The notes below the pieces were generated by a model. It did not search any database. It had not been told where the DNA came from and saw only the letters and a program-made list of their open reading frames with translations. Shown here piece after piece: positions 24,444 to 32,003 of a DNA stretch of 64,000 nucleotides (position 1 is the stretch's first letter; each line of letters opens with the position of its first letter). The translations under genes were made by a program, and so were the position numbers. Source of the DNA: CBDEFX01 sp965237635 (lineage in GTDB: Bacteria > Chloroflexota > Dehalococcoidia > Lucifugimonadales > CAUZJF01); NCBI GenBank assembly GCA_965237635.1, contig CBDEFX010000002.1, positions 558,001 to 622,000 of the forward strand. Direction: 5' to 3'.

Positions 24444-24979
24444 CATACTTGGCTGAGACCGTAGGCCGTTGTCTGGTCAAAAATACATTGGACGTATTAG
24501 CAATCTTGTCGGGGCTATCGACCACTTCCAGGGTGTGCTTGATGCCCACGGTGACCAAGTAGTAGTAGCCCCAGCCCACTACCCTAAAGTAGGAGGCATC
24601 GGTGTCCCACATCTGGTGAGGCCCTGTGGTCTTGCGGTGGTACTCCTTGCCTGCAGCCAGCCGTGTCTCAGGCCTCTTCACCAGACCCTCCCTCCGGAGG
24701 ATGCGGTAGACCGTAGACTCTGGTACCGAGAAACCCATGCTGTCGGTGACCCATGCTGTAAACTGCTGGCAGCTCAGCTCCGGCATCTCCCGGGCTGCCA
24801 GCAGAAGGTTCTGAACTTCCTGGGAAGTAGGACGGTTCCATGGAGGCTTGCCCCCTCCTAGGTGGTCTTCAAGTGCTCGATGCCACTCTCTCTGAGTACT
24901 CCTACCTCATCCAGGAGGCTAACCTCACCTCAAACTATTGGATTTTTCTACCTCCTGGTGTGTCTCATTTTCGCTGACA
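24444..24979 (-). mobile_element. Truncated IS with integrase-core (IS3/IS481-like) transposase
   Basis: An inward-facing end TGTCAGCGAAAATGAGACAC lies at about 24960-24979. The minus strand then encodes transposase sequence up to about 24500, after which similarity to the family fades and MITE copy 2 follows. The right end of the element is missing. Confidence 0.55.
24452..24937 (-). pseudogene. Integrase-core transposase fragment
   Basis: The open frame contains EWHRALEDHLGG, AWVTDSMGFSVPESTVYRILRREGLV (helix-turn-helix) and HQMWDTDASYFRVVGWGYYYLVTVG, the first DDE aspartate block. The second and third catalytic residues are missing. No start codon is visible before a TGA at about 24938. 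The 24787-25190 stretch otherwise holds only this upstream frame and the IS end, and then no gene. Confidence 0.7.
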
Positions 24980-25142
24980 ATCTACAGTCATCGGAACCCA
25001 CGCCGCGCTTCCGGGACGGCGCAAAGCGTAGGCGGCAGTCCGGAGGGGCGGCTAGGCAAAGTCGATAGTCAGCTGGGTCCAAGTCCAACCGCCCACGTAT
25101 ACCTAAACTTTTTGTGTCGATTGGATAAACTGTCAAGGGTGT

Positions 25143-25190
25143 CGATGTCCAGCGATTATGTCCGCCTAAGTGGTCAGGGGAAATGTCCAT
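25143..25190 (+). repeat. Relic of an ISNCY-type terminal region
   Basis: GTCGATGTCCAGCGATTATG and the following GGTCAGGGGAAATGTC match the left end of the ISNCY element at 30612-30660 (GTCGATGG..CGATTATGTC..GGTCAGGGAAAATGTC) with about 70-75 % identity by eye. No matching transposase follows. Confidence 0.5.
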
Positions 25191-25502
25191 CTAGGCCGCT
25201 GTCATACGACCGGACTGTGATACGCGGGACCTGCCCCTGGTGGGCATCATGGGCGGGCTCTTGGCTTCGGCGTACTTGCGGACCGTGTTCCTGTGGATGC
25301 CCAACTCCCTGGCGATTGCCCGAATGGAGAGGCCCCGAAGCTTAGCCTGCTGCACGGCCTTCCACCGGACCCTCTGTCGCGGCGTGGGTTTCCTGCGTGG
25401 CGATGCCGGAGGCTTGCGAACTCTGCCGCCGCCGTTCAATGTGGCGCTGTCGGCCTCGATGGCCTCGAGGGATGCCAAGCTCTCCTTGGGGTGGCTGCCC
25501 AC
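25191..25502 (-). pseudogene. ISL3-like transposase C-terminal fragment
   Basis: The 103-residue frame contains RRKPTPRQRVRWKAVQQAK and LRGLSIRAIARELGIHRN, a helix-turn-helix followed by TVRKYAEA as found in ISL3-type transposases. The catalytic domain and both IS ends are absent. The adjacent upstream frame to 25627 is open but not recognised. Confidence 0.5.
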
Positions 25503-25654
25503 GCCGTTGACCCTGCGCTCAAGGCCGGGGCCATATCGGAGAGGACCATTGGGGACCGCTGTTTCCCGCTCATCTGACGGTGACAGTAGCCTCGGATGGG
25601 GAAAACGCCAGCCAGCCTTCTACCCACCGCTTTCCTGAACGGCTATTACTCGCT

Positions 25655-25918
25655 ATGTCGCTGAGAGAGATGCGCACCGCCACAGGCGCGGCATTCCAGG
25701 GCGAGTTTCGCCGTAGAATTCACGAATTTGGGTATCGGCACGGTCACAAATGGAAAGTCTTGGATTTCAATATGCTCTTTGACCGCCTTTACCTGAAACG
25801 GTCTGTTTTGCAAGTGGCGGGCAACCGCAACGAAGACATGTCGCTAGTGCAACGTAGAACCAATCAGCTCAGAAAGACATTGCATCTAGAGCCTCCAAGG
25901 TCACCGCGTACTCGCTAA
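25655..25918 (+). CDS. Uncharacterised small protein
   Basis: From the internal ATG at 25655 this encodes 87 residues rich in basic and aromatic amino acids (REMRTATGAAFQGEFRRRIHEFGYRHGHKWKV). I recognise no family. There is no good ribosome-binding site, and it lies among IS debris, so it may be a fragment of a phage or plasmid gene. Confidence 0.3.
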   Translation: MSLREMRTATGAAFQGEFRRRIHEFGYRHGHKWKVLDFNMLFDRLYLKRSVLQVAGNRNEDMSLVQRRTNQLRKTLHLEPPRSPRTR

Positions 25919-26068
25919 GACCGCATTTTTCGGCACCCCGTTTTCTGCTGCGTTATGACCTCCATCGTCCTCTAAGCTATAGGTGTGCTCCGTATACCCG
26001 CACGGGCAATGTCGAGGCTTTGGGGACAGGGCAATGGCGATCATCACGTCGTTCAAAGATTTTATGAA

Positions 26069-26457
26069 CCCCCCGCCGATTTAGGCAGGGTCCACCTGAT
26101 ACACATGAGAGCGCGAGCGACCGATCGGATGTTCTGGGCAATCTGCGAGGTTCAGCAGGTGAATATGCCGCTTCAGCAGATGAGGGGTCAGAGGAACTAC
26201 GAAAGAACCAGGAGACCGAGCCGTTTTTTCGCCAGTGGTGCTTGGAGATAGTTGCTGAGCGGGGCGAGGTTTTGCTGAAGACGATCGTTGCCGGCGGGGC
26301 CGAGCTTTTTGACTGCTCTACCACGACTACAACTCGATATCTGAAAAAGCTCACCTCGGAGTTCGGCCCGCTGCGGATCAGACGCAACTCTGCCAGACAA
26401 TCGGTAGTCGTGCTGAAGGAGAATCGTGAGTTCAATATCGAGGAGTCTCCAAACTAG
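26069..26457 (+). pseudogene. Winged-helix-type protein, probably 5'-broken
   Basis: The frame is open from 26069 to the stop at 26457. The C-terminal 70 residues (EIVAERGEVLLKTIVAGGAELFDCSTTTTTRYLKKLTSE in part, then GPLRIRRNSARQSVVVL) look like a winged helix. A plausible N-terminus, MAIITSFKDFMNPPP, starts at 26034 in a different frame with a stop soon after, so a frameshift near 26080 is likely. An internal ATG at 26242 would make a 71-residue form. It overlaps the next gene by 32 bases. Confidence 0.45.
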
Positions 26458-27157
26458 CGCCGCGGGTGTGGGAGCCAGCACGGCCTCCGGCCTGGGGGCA
26501 GGGCCCGGTGCGAGTCCGAGGGCGGCGCTCCACGACCTGCAGATCCGACCGATACCTCACAGGTTGGCTAAACAGCTACTGGTGCGGGAGCACTATCTTC
26601 ATAGCATGCCGGGCGGCACGATGCTCAGCTTTGGTGCATTCCATGGAACCCGGCTTGTTGGGGCACTGACCCTGGGGGTTGGACCCAAGGAGGGGCACAG
26701 GCTGATCTCCAATTCCAGGAACGAAGACTGTGCCACGTTAACCAGGTTCTGGATGGACGATGCGATGCCTGCGAACTGCGAATCGAAAGTGCTGGGCATT
26801 GTCCTCAGGTCACTCCGCCGGCACACAGGGCTGAAGTTCATCCTGAGCTACGCTGATCCTTCTCAGGGGCATATTGGAACCATCTACCAGGCGGCGGGGT
26901 GGATCTACACCGGTCTTTCATCAGCCGCGAGCCTCTACGATATCGGCGACGGCGTAGCCCGCCATTCCAGGAGCCTTGGCCATGCCTACGGCTCCCACTC
27001 GGTCAGGCATTTCGAAGACCATGGGATCGCCGTTACGGTCCTGCGTCAAACCCCTAGGCATCGATACCTGTACCCGATCGACAAGTCATGTGCGGACCGG
27101 CTGCGGGTGGCTGTGATGCCCTATCCCAAAAAGGAGCCTTCAATTGAACATCACTGA
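26426..27157 (+). CDS. Phage Mom-like GNAT-fold DNA-modification protein
   Basis: GTG start at 26426 with AAGGAG four bases before; 243 residues. HRLAKQLLVREHYLHSMPGG, LVGALTLGVGP, LTRFWMDDAMPANCESKVLG and YADPSQGHIGTIYQAAGWIYTG are the conserved blocks of Mom-like proteins, related to phage Mu Mom, which adds a carbamoylmethyl group to adenine N6 and protects DNA from restriction. The first 45 residues are low complexity. Genes of this type often sit beside ParB-like genes in phages, as here. Activity is inferred from the family. Confidence 0.7.
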   Translation: MSSISRSLQTSAAGVGASTASGLGAGPGASPRAALHDLQIRPIPHRLAKQLLVREHYLHSMPGGTMLSFGAFHGTRLVGALTLGVGPKEGHRLISNSRNEDCATLTRFWMDDAMPANCESKVLGIVLRSLRRHTGLKFILSYADPSQGHIGTIYQAAGWIYTGLSSAASLYDIGDGVARHSRSLGHAYGSHSVRHFEDHGIAVTVLRQTPRHRYLYPIDKSCADRLRVAVMPYPKKEPSIEHH

Positions 27158-27779
27158 CCTGCCGATCGACCAGCTCAAAGAGGCCCCGTGGAATCCCAAC
27201 GTCATGAACGAAGCCATGCTGATGCGTCTTCGCGAGAGCATCTCGCGGTTCGGCCTCGTCTCGAACCTGGTGGTCCGAACACTGGGAGATGACACCTACG
27301 AGGTCCTGTCCGGCAACCAACGGCTCCAGGTCCTAAAGGACTCGAATGTACAGACCGCGCCCTGCGTCGTTTTGGATCTCGACGACTCACATGCACGCCT
27401 ATTGGCCCAGGGGTTAAATCGAATTGAAGGGACTGACGACCTCGGCCTAAAGGCGGAGTTGGTCCGAGAAGTGCTCAACTCCATCCCCCAGTCGGAGGTT
27501 ATGTCCCTGCTGCCGGACAGCTCCGAGAGTCTGACCGCCTTGGTGTCGCTCGGCGAGGCAGACATGGCACAGCACCTTCAAGCGTGGGATCAAGCCCAGG
27601 CCGCGAGACTTAGGCACTTGACGTTCCAACTGGTGCCCTCTCAGCTCGAGGTGATCGAGGAAGCGATAGAGCTGGCTGTGGCAGGCACCACAGGTGAAGG
27701 CTCCAACCCCAACAAGCGAGGCAACGCCCTGTATGCGCTGTGCCGCCAGTACCTCGCAGGGAGCCAGACCAATGAATAA
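27144..27779 (+). CDS. ParB/sulfiredoxin-fold nuclease-domain protein, phage type
   Basis: The 211-residue protein starts at TTG 27144, with AAGGAG nine bases upstream inside the mom-like gene. LPIDQLKEAPWNPN, MLMRLRESISRFGLVSNLVVR and YEVLSGNQRLQVLKD are the ParB N-terminal motifs (GNxR). There is no central helix-turn-helix for parS binding, so it is a phage-type ParB-like protein rather than a chromosome partition factor. It overlaps the Mom-like gene by 14 bases and is followed by the broken zinc-ribbon gene. Confidence 0.8.
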   Translation: MNITDLPIDQLKEAPWNPNVMNEAMLMRLRESISRFGLVSNLVVRTLGDDTYEVLSGNQRLQVLKDSNVQTAPCVVLDLDDSHARLLAQGLNRIEGTDDLGLKAELVREVLNSIPQSEVMSLLPDSSESLTALVSLGEADMAQHLQAWDQAQAARLRHLTFQLVPSQLEVIEEAIELAVAGTTGEGSNPNKRGNALYALCRQYLAGSQTNE

Positions 27780-27809
27780 CGTACCTTGTCCTGTCTGCAG
27801 CACACCGCT
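27772..27809 (+). pseudogene. Zinc-ribbon protein gene, 5' part before IS21
   Basis: ATG 27772, overlapping the ParB-like stop, encodes MNNVPCPVCSTPL. The IS21 then interrupts the frame at the duplicated CCGCT. Removing the IS joins it to 30348 as CPVCSTPL-TVRPATGRKSGK, and VCPEDGRHLRGF supplies another cysteine. Confidence 0.75.
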
Positions 27810-27940
27810 TGTCAAGGGCGGAGGGATATTAGGCCATGCGGCGGAGTAAAAGTATACCACCGGGACGTTGGTGTTCAGCATAAATGTCACCATGCGGCGG
27901 GCGTCAGGAGGATCCGTTAGCTGGAGTGAATGTGGCGGGT

Positions 27941-28723
27941 CTATGCGTCAGCAGGGTCGCTGGCAGCGCGCACGGGAGCGGCTTGCCTACTCTGCTTGAG
28001 GCGGTAGCTCTCCCCGTTCATCTCCAGGATGTGAACGCGGTGAGTGAGACGGTCCAGCAGGGCGCCGGTCAGCCTCTCAGAGCCGAAGACCTCGGTCCAC
28101 TCGTCAAAGGGCAGGTTGGTGGTGACCAGAACCGAACCTTTCTCGTATCTCTGACTGAAGACCTCGAAGAGGAGCTCCGCGCCGGTCTTGGAGAGTGGGA
28201 CGAAGCCAAGCTCGTCGATGATGAGCAGCTTGAGGCGGGCCAGCTTCTTCTGAAGGTTGAGTAGTCGTCGCTCGTCCCTGGCCTCGATCAGCTCGTGGAC
28301 CAGCGAGGCGGCGGTGGTGAAGCCGACCGACAGCCCCCTCTGGCAGGCGGCGAGCCCCAGGCCGAGGGCGACATGGGTCTTGCCGGTGCCGCTGTTGCCG
28401 ATAGCGATGACGTTCTCCCGCCGGTCTACGTACTCGCAGCGCTTAAGCTGCATGACCAGGTGCTTGTTCACCGACGGCATGGCCAGGAAGTCGAAGGTGT
28501 CGAGGCTCTTGGTGGCAGGGAAGCGTGCAGCCTTGATCCTGCGGTCCACCATGCGGTGATGGCGGTCTATCATCTCAAGCTCAGAGAGCCTCAGCAGGTA
28601 GCCTGGATGGTCGACGCCCTCGGCAGCGCACTGGCCGGCCACCTTGCCGTACTCTCTCAGGAAGGTAGGCAGCTTCAGCTCCTTGAGGTGGTGCTCCAAC
28701 AGCACCGTCGATCGCTCGCTCAC
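27941..28723 (-). CDS. istB: IS21 transposition helper ATPase IstB
   Basis: GTG start at 28723 gives 260 residues and a four-base overlap with istA. It has the P-loop GNSGTGKTH and Walker B LLIIDELGF of IstB/DnaC-type AAA+ ATPases. The upstream in-frame extension to 28843 lies inside istA and is rejected. IstB selects target DNA for IstA. Confidence 0.93.
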   Translation of the reverse strand: MSERSTVLLEHHLKELKLPTFLREYGKVAGQCAAEGVDHPGYLLRLSELEMIDRHHRMVDRRIKAARFPATKSLDTFDFLAMPSVNKHLVMQLKRCEYVDRRENVIAIGNSGTGKTHVALGLGLAACQRGLSVGFTTAASLVHELIEARDERRLLNLQKKLARLKLLIIDELGFVPLSKTGAELLFEVFSQRYEKGSVLVTTNLPFDEWTEVFGSERLTGALLDRLTHRVHILEMNGESYRLKQSRQAAPVRAASDPADA

Positions 28724-30219
28724 CGCCTGCTCCCAGACATGAGCGCCATGTAGTCGCTGGCCGACGTCTTCGTCACGGTAACCCTGGGCAGGTAGGGGTA
28801 CAGCTCCAGGTCGAGTCTCTGGGGACGACCCTCTATCCTGCACAGCACCAGGTGTTTGATGGCGTCGAAGCTTATGGCCCCGAGCCTGAGGGCATCGCGC
28901 ACACCCTCGTACACCTCCTGCGTCCGGAAGTTCTCCATCAGCCGCAGCACCTGTACGAACTCCCGCTTGCCGCGCCTGCCCATCCTCGACTCCAGCAGAC
29001 GCCTCAGCACTCCGAACTCATCCGGCAACTCCCACCCGGCCAAAGGAGCAGCCTGGTCCAGCGCTCCCGTCTTGCGCTCCAGCAGCGGCAGGTAGTGGAT
29101 GGGGTCGAACACGAAGTCGTCGCGTTCGTATGAGCGAGGATGCCGGGCTATCACCTCTGCCCCGTTGCTGATCACCACCTCGCCCACATAGCCGCGCACC
29201 ACCACCTCCCTGTGACCGTAGGCCACGGGCACCGAATAGTCGTTGGTCCGGTACCGCACCAGGGACAGGGAGCTGACACGGCTCACGTGCTTGTCGCTGG
29301 CATCGTAGGGCACGGCGGGGAGCGCCAGCAGGGTCTCCAGGTCACGCTCCATCCGCTGGCCTATCGTCTCGTTGTGTCCACGCAGCTGTCTCCCCAGCCG
29401 TTCCAGGCACCGCTCCTCCAGGTAGGCGTTGAGGGCATCGAAGCTCGGGAACGACGGCACAGGCACCAGGAAGTTCCGGCGAGCATATCCCACCAGCCCC
29501 TCGACCTTGCCCTTGTCGTTACCCTTGCCGGGCCGGCCGAACCGATCCTCGAACAGGTAGTGCGACACCAGCTCCGAGAAGACGCGGGTACGCTTCCTTC
29601 GACCGTCTCCCAGGATCCTGGCCGCCGCCAGCCTCATGTTGTCGTACAGGATGCTCCGGGGCACGCCGCCCAGGAACGAGAACGCCGAGACGTGACCGTC
29701 GCAGAACGCCTCGGTCGTCTCTGCGGGGCAGGCTTTGACGAAGCATGCGTCGCTGTGGGGAAGGTCCAGCACGAAGTAGTGGATGGTCTGCTCCACTCCG
29801 CCGATCACCGCCTTGGCCTGGCCGAAGTCGCACTGGGCGTGACCGGGAGGGTGAGACAGCGGAACGTACATCTCACGCGTCCGCCGCCGCCGCTCGCGCA
29901 CGTAGTCTTTGACTATCGTGTACTTGCCACTGAACCTGTGCTCAGCTCTCAGACGCTCGTAGATCCGCTTCGCGGTGTGGCGCTGCTTCTTCGGAAGACT
30001 GCGGTCATCCTCCAGTATCCGGTCGATCACCCCGCGGTACGGGTCCAGCTTGGGGCGGCGGGGCGGTGACTCCCGACGGTAACCGGGAGGCACCGAGTAC
30101 TCCAGCATCTTGCGCACCGTATCCCGGTGCAGACCGAACACTCGGGCAGCCTCCCGCGTGCTCATCCCCTCCACCATGCAGGCCCGGCGCACTCGCACGT
30201 ACAGATCCACCTTGTACAT
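28720..30219 (-). CDS. istA: IS21 transposase IstA
   Basis: The 499-residue protein has an N-terminal helix-turn-helix (MSTREAARVFGLHRDTVRKML), the DDE catalytic core with AQCDFGQA, YDNMRLAA and KGKVEGLVGYARRNF, and a C-terminal domain. It is full length with no frameshift. Confidence 0.93.
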   Translation of the reverse strand: MYKVDLYVRVRRACMVEGMSTREAARVFGLHRDTVRKMLEYSVPPGYRRESPPRRPKLDPYRGVIDRILEDDRSLPKKQRHTAKRIYERLRAEHRFSGKYTIVKDYVRERRRRTREMYVPLSHPPGHAQCDFGQAKAVIGGVEQTIHYFVLDLPHSDACFVKACPAETTEAFCDGHVSAFSFLGGVPRSILYDNMRLAAARILGDGRRKRTRVFSELVSHYLFEDRFGRPGKGNDKGKVEGLVGYARRNFLVPVPSFPSFDALNAYLEERCLERLGRQLRGHNETIGQRMERDLETLLALPAVPYDASDKHVSRVSSLSLVRYRTNDYSVPVAYGHREVVVRGYVGEVVISNGAEVIARHPRSYERDDFVFDPIHYLPLLERKTGALDQAAPLAGWELPDEFGVLRRLLESRMGRRGKREFVQVLRLMENFRTQEVYEGVRDALRLGAISFDAIKHLVLCRIEGRPQRLDLELYPYLPRVTVTKTSASDYMALMSGSRR

Positions 30220-30342
30220 CCTTCACACCTTCCATCGAGTTGCCTCCAACTCTATAGAAGGCGGCGGGTGGTCCAGTTTTCAAGCGCCACTCCTCAACGC
30301 TCGACTCCGCCTCACCGGTCCATTATTACTCCGCCCTTTACA

Positions 30343-30611
30343 CCGCTGACGGTACGCCCGGCCACGGGCCGCAAGTCGGGAAAGCCCTTCGTCATGCTCG
30401 TTTGCCCCGAGGACGGCAGGCACCTTAGGGGATTCATCAGCGACAAGGAGTTCGTGGGCCGTGTGATCGAGAAGGCGGGTATACAGGGGCGTATAGGAGG
30501 TTCGAGGGCCTGGCCGAGAGAGTGAATGAACTGAGGGTGAGAGTCCGTCAGATACGGCATAAAGCGGAACTCGACAAGAAGTTGCGCGAGTTCATCGTCA
30601 AGTATGAAAGA
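30343..30611 (+). pseudogene. Zinc-ribbon/coiled-coil protein gene, 3' part after IS21
   Basis: The frame continues as TVRPATGRKSGKPFVMLVCPEDGRHLRGFISDKEFVGRVIEKAG and ends at 30525. A shift near 30490 opens another frame, RRFEGLAERVNELRVRVRQI...KKLREFIVKYERDV, a plausible coiled-coil end, so a second lesion is likely. The ISNCY end at about 30612 cuts what follows. Confidence 0.6.
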
Positions 30612-32003
30612 GATGTCGATGGTCTACGATTATGTCAGTAGTTAACAGGTCAGGGAAAATGTCAGTTCATGAAAGGATTGACATTGACTCAGAAAGAACA
30701 GGCAAGGCTCCAAGTGCTCAGCGGTATCCTGGAAGGTCAGATATCAGTGGATGAGGCGGCAGAGGTTCTGGGAGTGAGTGAACGCCACGTTTGGCGAATC
30801 CTGGCGGAGTATCGGAAGGAGGGTGCCGCCGCACTGGCTCATGGGAACCGAGGTCGCCGAGCGAACAACTCCATCCCGGAGGAGGCCAGGACTCAAGTTG
30901 TGGCCCTGGCACGCACACGGTATGCAAGAGTAAATCATACGCACCTAACCGAGCTCCTGGCAGAGCGGGAAGAGATCGTCTTGGGGCGCTCTACGGTCCG
31001 GCGTATCCTGGTAGGCGCCGGCATGGCTAGCCCCCGTCGACGTCGACCCCCACTGCATCGGGTCCGTCGCCAGCGCATGAGCCAGGAAGGCATGTTGGTG
31101 CAAGTAGATGGCAGCGTTCATGCCTGGCTAGAAGAACGGGGCCCTCGATGCACCCTGCTGTTGGCAATCGATGATGCCACCAGCACCGTGCCCTACGCAC
31201 TGTTTCGCCATGAAGAGGACACTCATGGCTATTTCCTCCTCATGCAAGAGCTGATCCGGCGTTGTGGGGTTCCTTTGGCCCTGTACAGTGACCGCCACGC
31301 CGTCTTCAAGTATGTACCTGGCTCGCATCAATCGCCTGCGCCGACCCAATTCGGTCGTGCGATGGCAGAGCTTGGGGTGGAGCAGATCTTCGCGCGTTCT
31401 CCGGAGGCGAAGGGTCGGGTAGAACGGGCCAACGGCACCTTCCAGGATCGGCTGGTGACCGAACTACGTCTGGCTGGGGCCAGAACCATCTCAGAGGCCA
31501 ACCAAGTCCTGTGGGCTTTCTTGACCCGCTTCAACAAGCGCTTCGGGGTGCCACCAGCACAGTCCACCAACGCATATCGCTCTCCAGATCCGGACCTGAA
31601 CCTGGCAGGCATACTGTGCTTCAAGCATAGCCGCAAGGTGGCCAGAGACAACACAGTCAAGTACAACTGGTATACCCTCCAACTGCTTCCTTCGAGCGAA
31701 CGGTCCACTTACGTTGGAGCGCACGTGGTGGTCCAGGAGCGATTGGACGGCAAGCTAGTAGTGTGCTATCAAAACCAAATCGTCCCTACCCAGGAAGCGC
31801 CACCGCGTCCTGGTGTCCTCCGGACTCTGAACGCCACTCGAGGTCTTGGCAGCGTCACCGTGGAGAACCTCGCTGCAGACATGGACACCAACGGGATCGG
31901 TGGTCACGAGCGAAAAGGACTGGGAGCGATGACCGCGATCGGCCGGGGACTCGCCGCAGGGAGATTGACCACGGATCGCGAGAGTGAAGCCGTCCACCCT
32001 TAG
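30612..32003 (+). mobile_element. ISNCY-type element, right end not identified
   Basis: The left terminal region GTCGATGG..CGATTATGTC..GGTCAGGGAAAATGTC precedes the transposase. IS1380 copy C is inserted exactly at the transposase stop codon, so any right end would lie after 33728, where I could not find one. Confidence 0.6.
30669..32003 (+). CDS. ISNCY-family transposase
   Basis: The 444-residue protein has an N-terminal helix-turn-helix (VDEAAEVLGVSERHVWRILAEY) and a DDE core: LVQVDGSVHAWLEERG, ALYSDRHAVFK and SPEAKGRVERANGTFQDRL. The last ~60 residues, after PRPGVLRTLN, are less family-like. Its TAG stop lies within the CTTAG target of IS1380 copy C; the IS leaves the stop unchanged. Confidence 0.85.
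   Translation: MKGLTLTQKEQARLQVLSGILEGQISVDEAAEVLGVSERHVWRILAEYRKEGAAALAHGNRGRRANNSIPEEARTQVVALARTRYARVNHTHLTELLAEREEIVLGRSTVRRILVGAGMASPRRRRPPLHRVRRQRMSQEGMLVQVDGSVHAWLEERGPRCTLLLAIDDATSTVPYALFRHEEDTHGYFLLMQELIRRCGVPLALYSDRHAVFKYVPGSHQSPAPTQFGRAMAELGVEQIFARSPEAKGRVERANGTFQDRLVTELRLAGARTISEANQVLWAFLTRFNKRFGVPPAQSTNAYRSPDPDLNLAGILCFKHSRKVARDNTVKYNWYTLQLLPSSERSTYVGAHVVVQERLDGKLVVCYQNQIVPTQEAPPRPGVLRTLNATRGLGSVTVENLAADMDTNGIGGHERKGLGAMTAIGRGLAAGRLTTDRESEAVHP

Larger units (their letters stand above)
27810..30342 (-). mobile_element. Complete IS21-family element
   Basis: The element is 2533 bp, with imperfect ends TGTCAAGGGCGGAG... and, read from the other side, TGTAAAGGGCGGAG.... It is flanked by a 5-bp duplication CCGCT (27805-27809 and 30343-30347). 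Both istA and istB are intact and coupled, so the element may be active. Confidence 0.9.

Noticed and set aside
22628..24452. A single composite transposon bounded by the two MITEs
   Set aside because: Each MITE has its own different target duplication and no shared outer duplication exists, so they inserted independently.
29140..30069. A 309-codon plus-strand frame
   Set aside because: It is antisense to istA, which is clearly the real gene.
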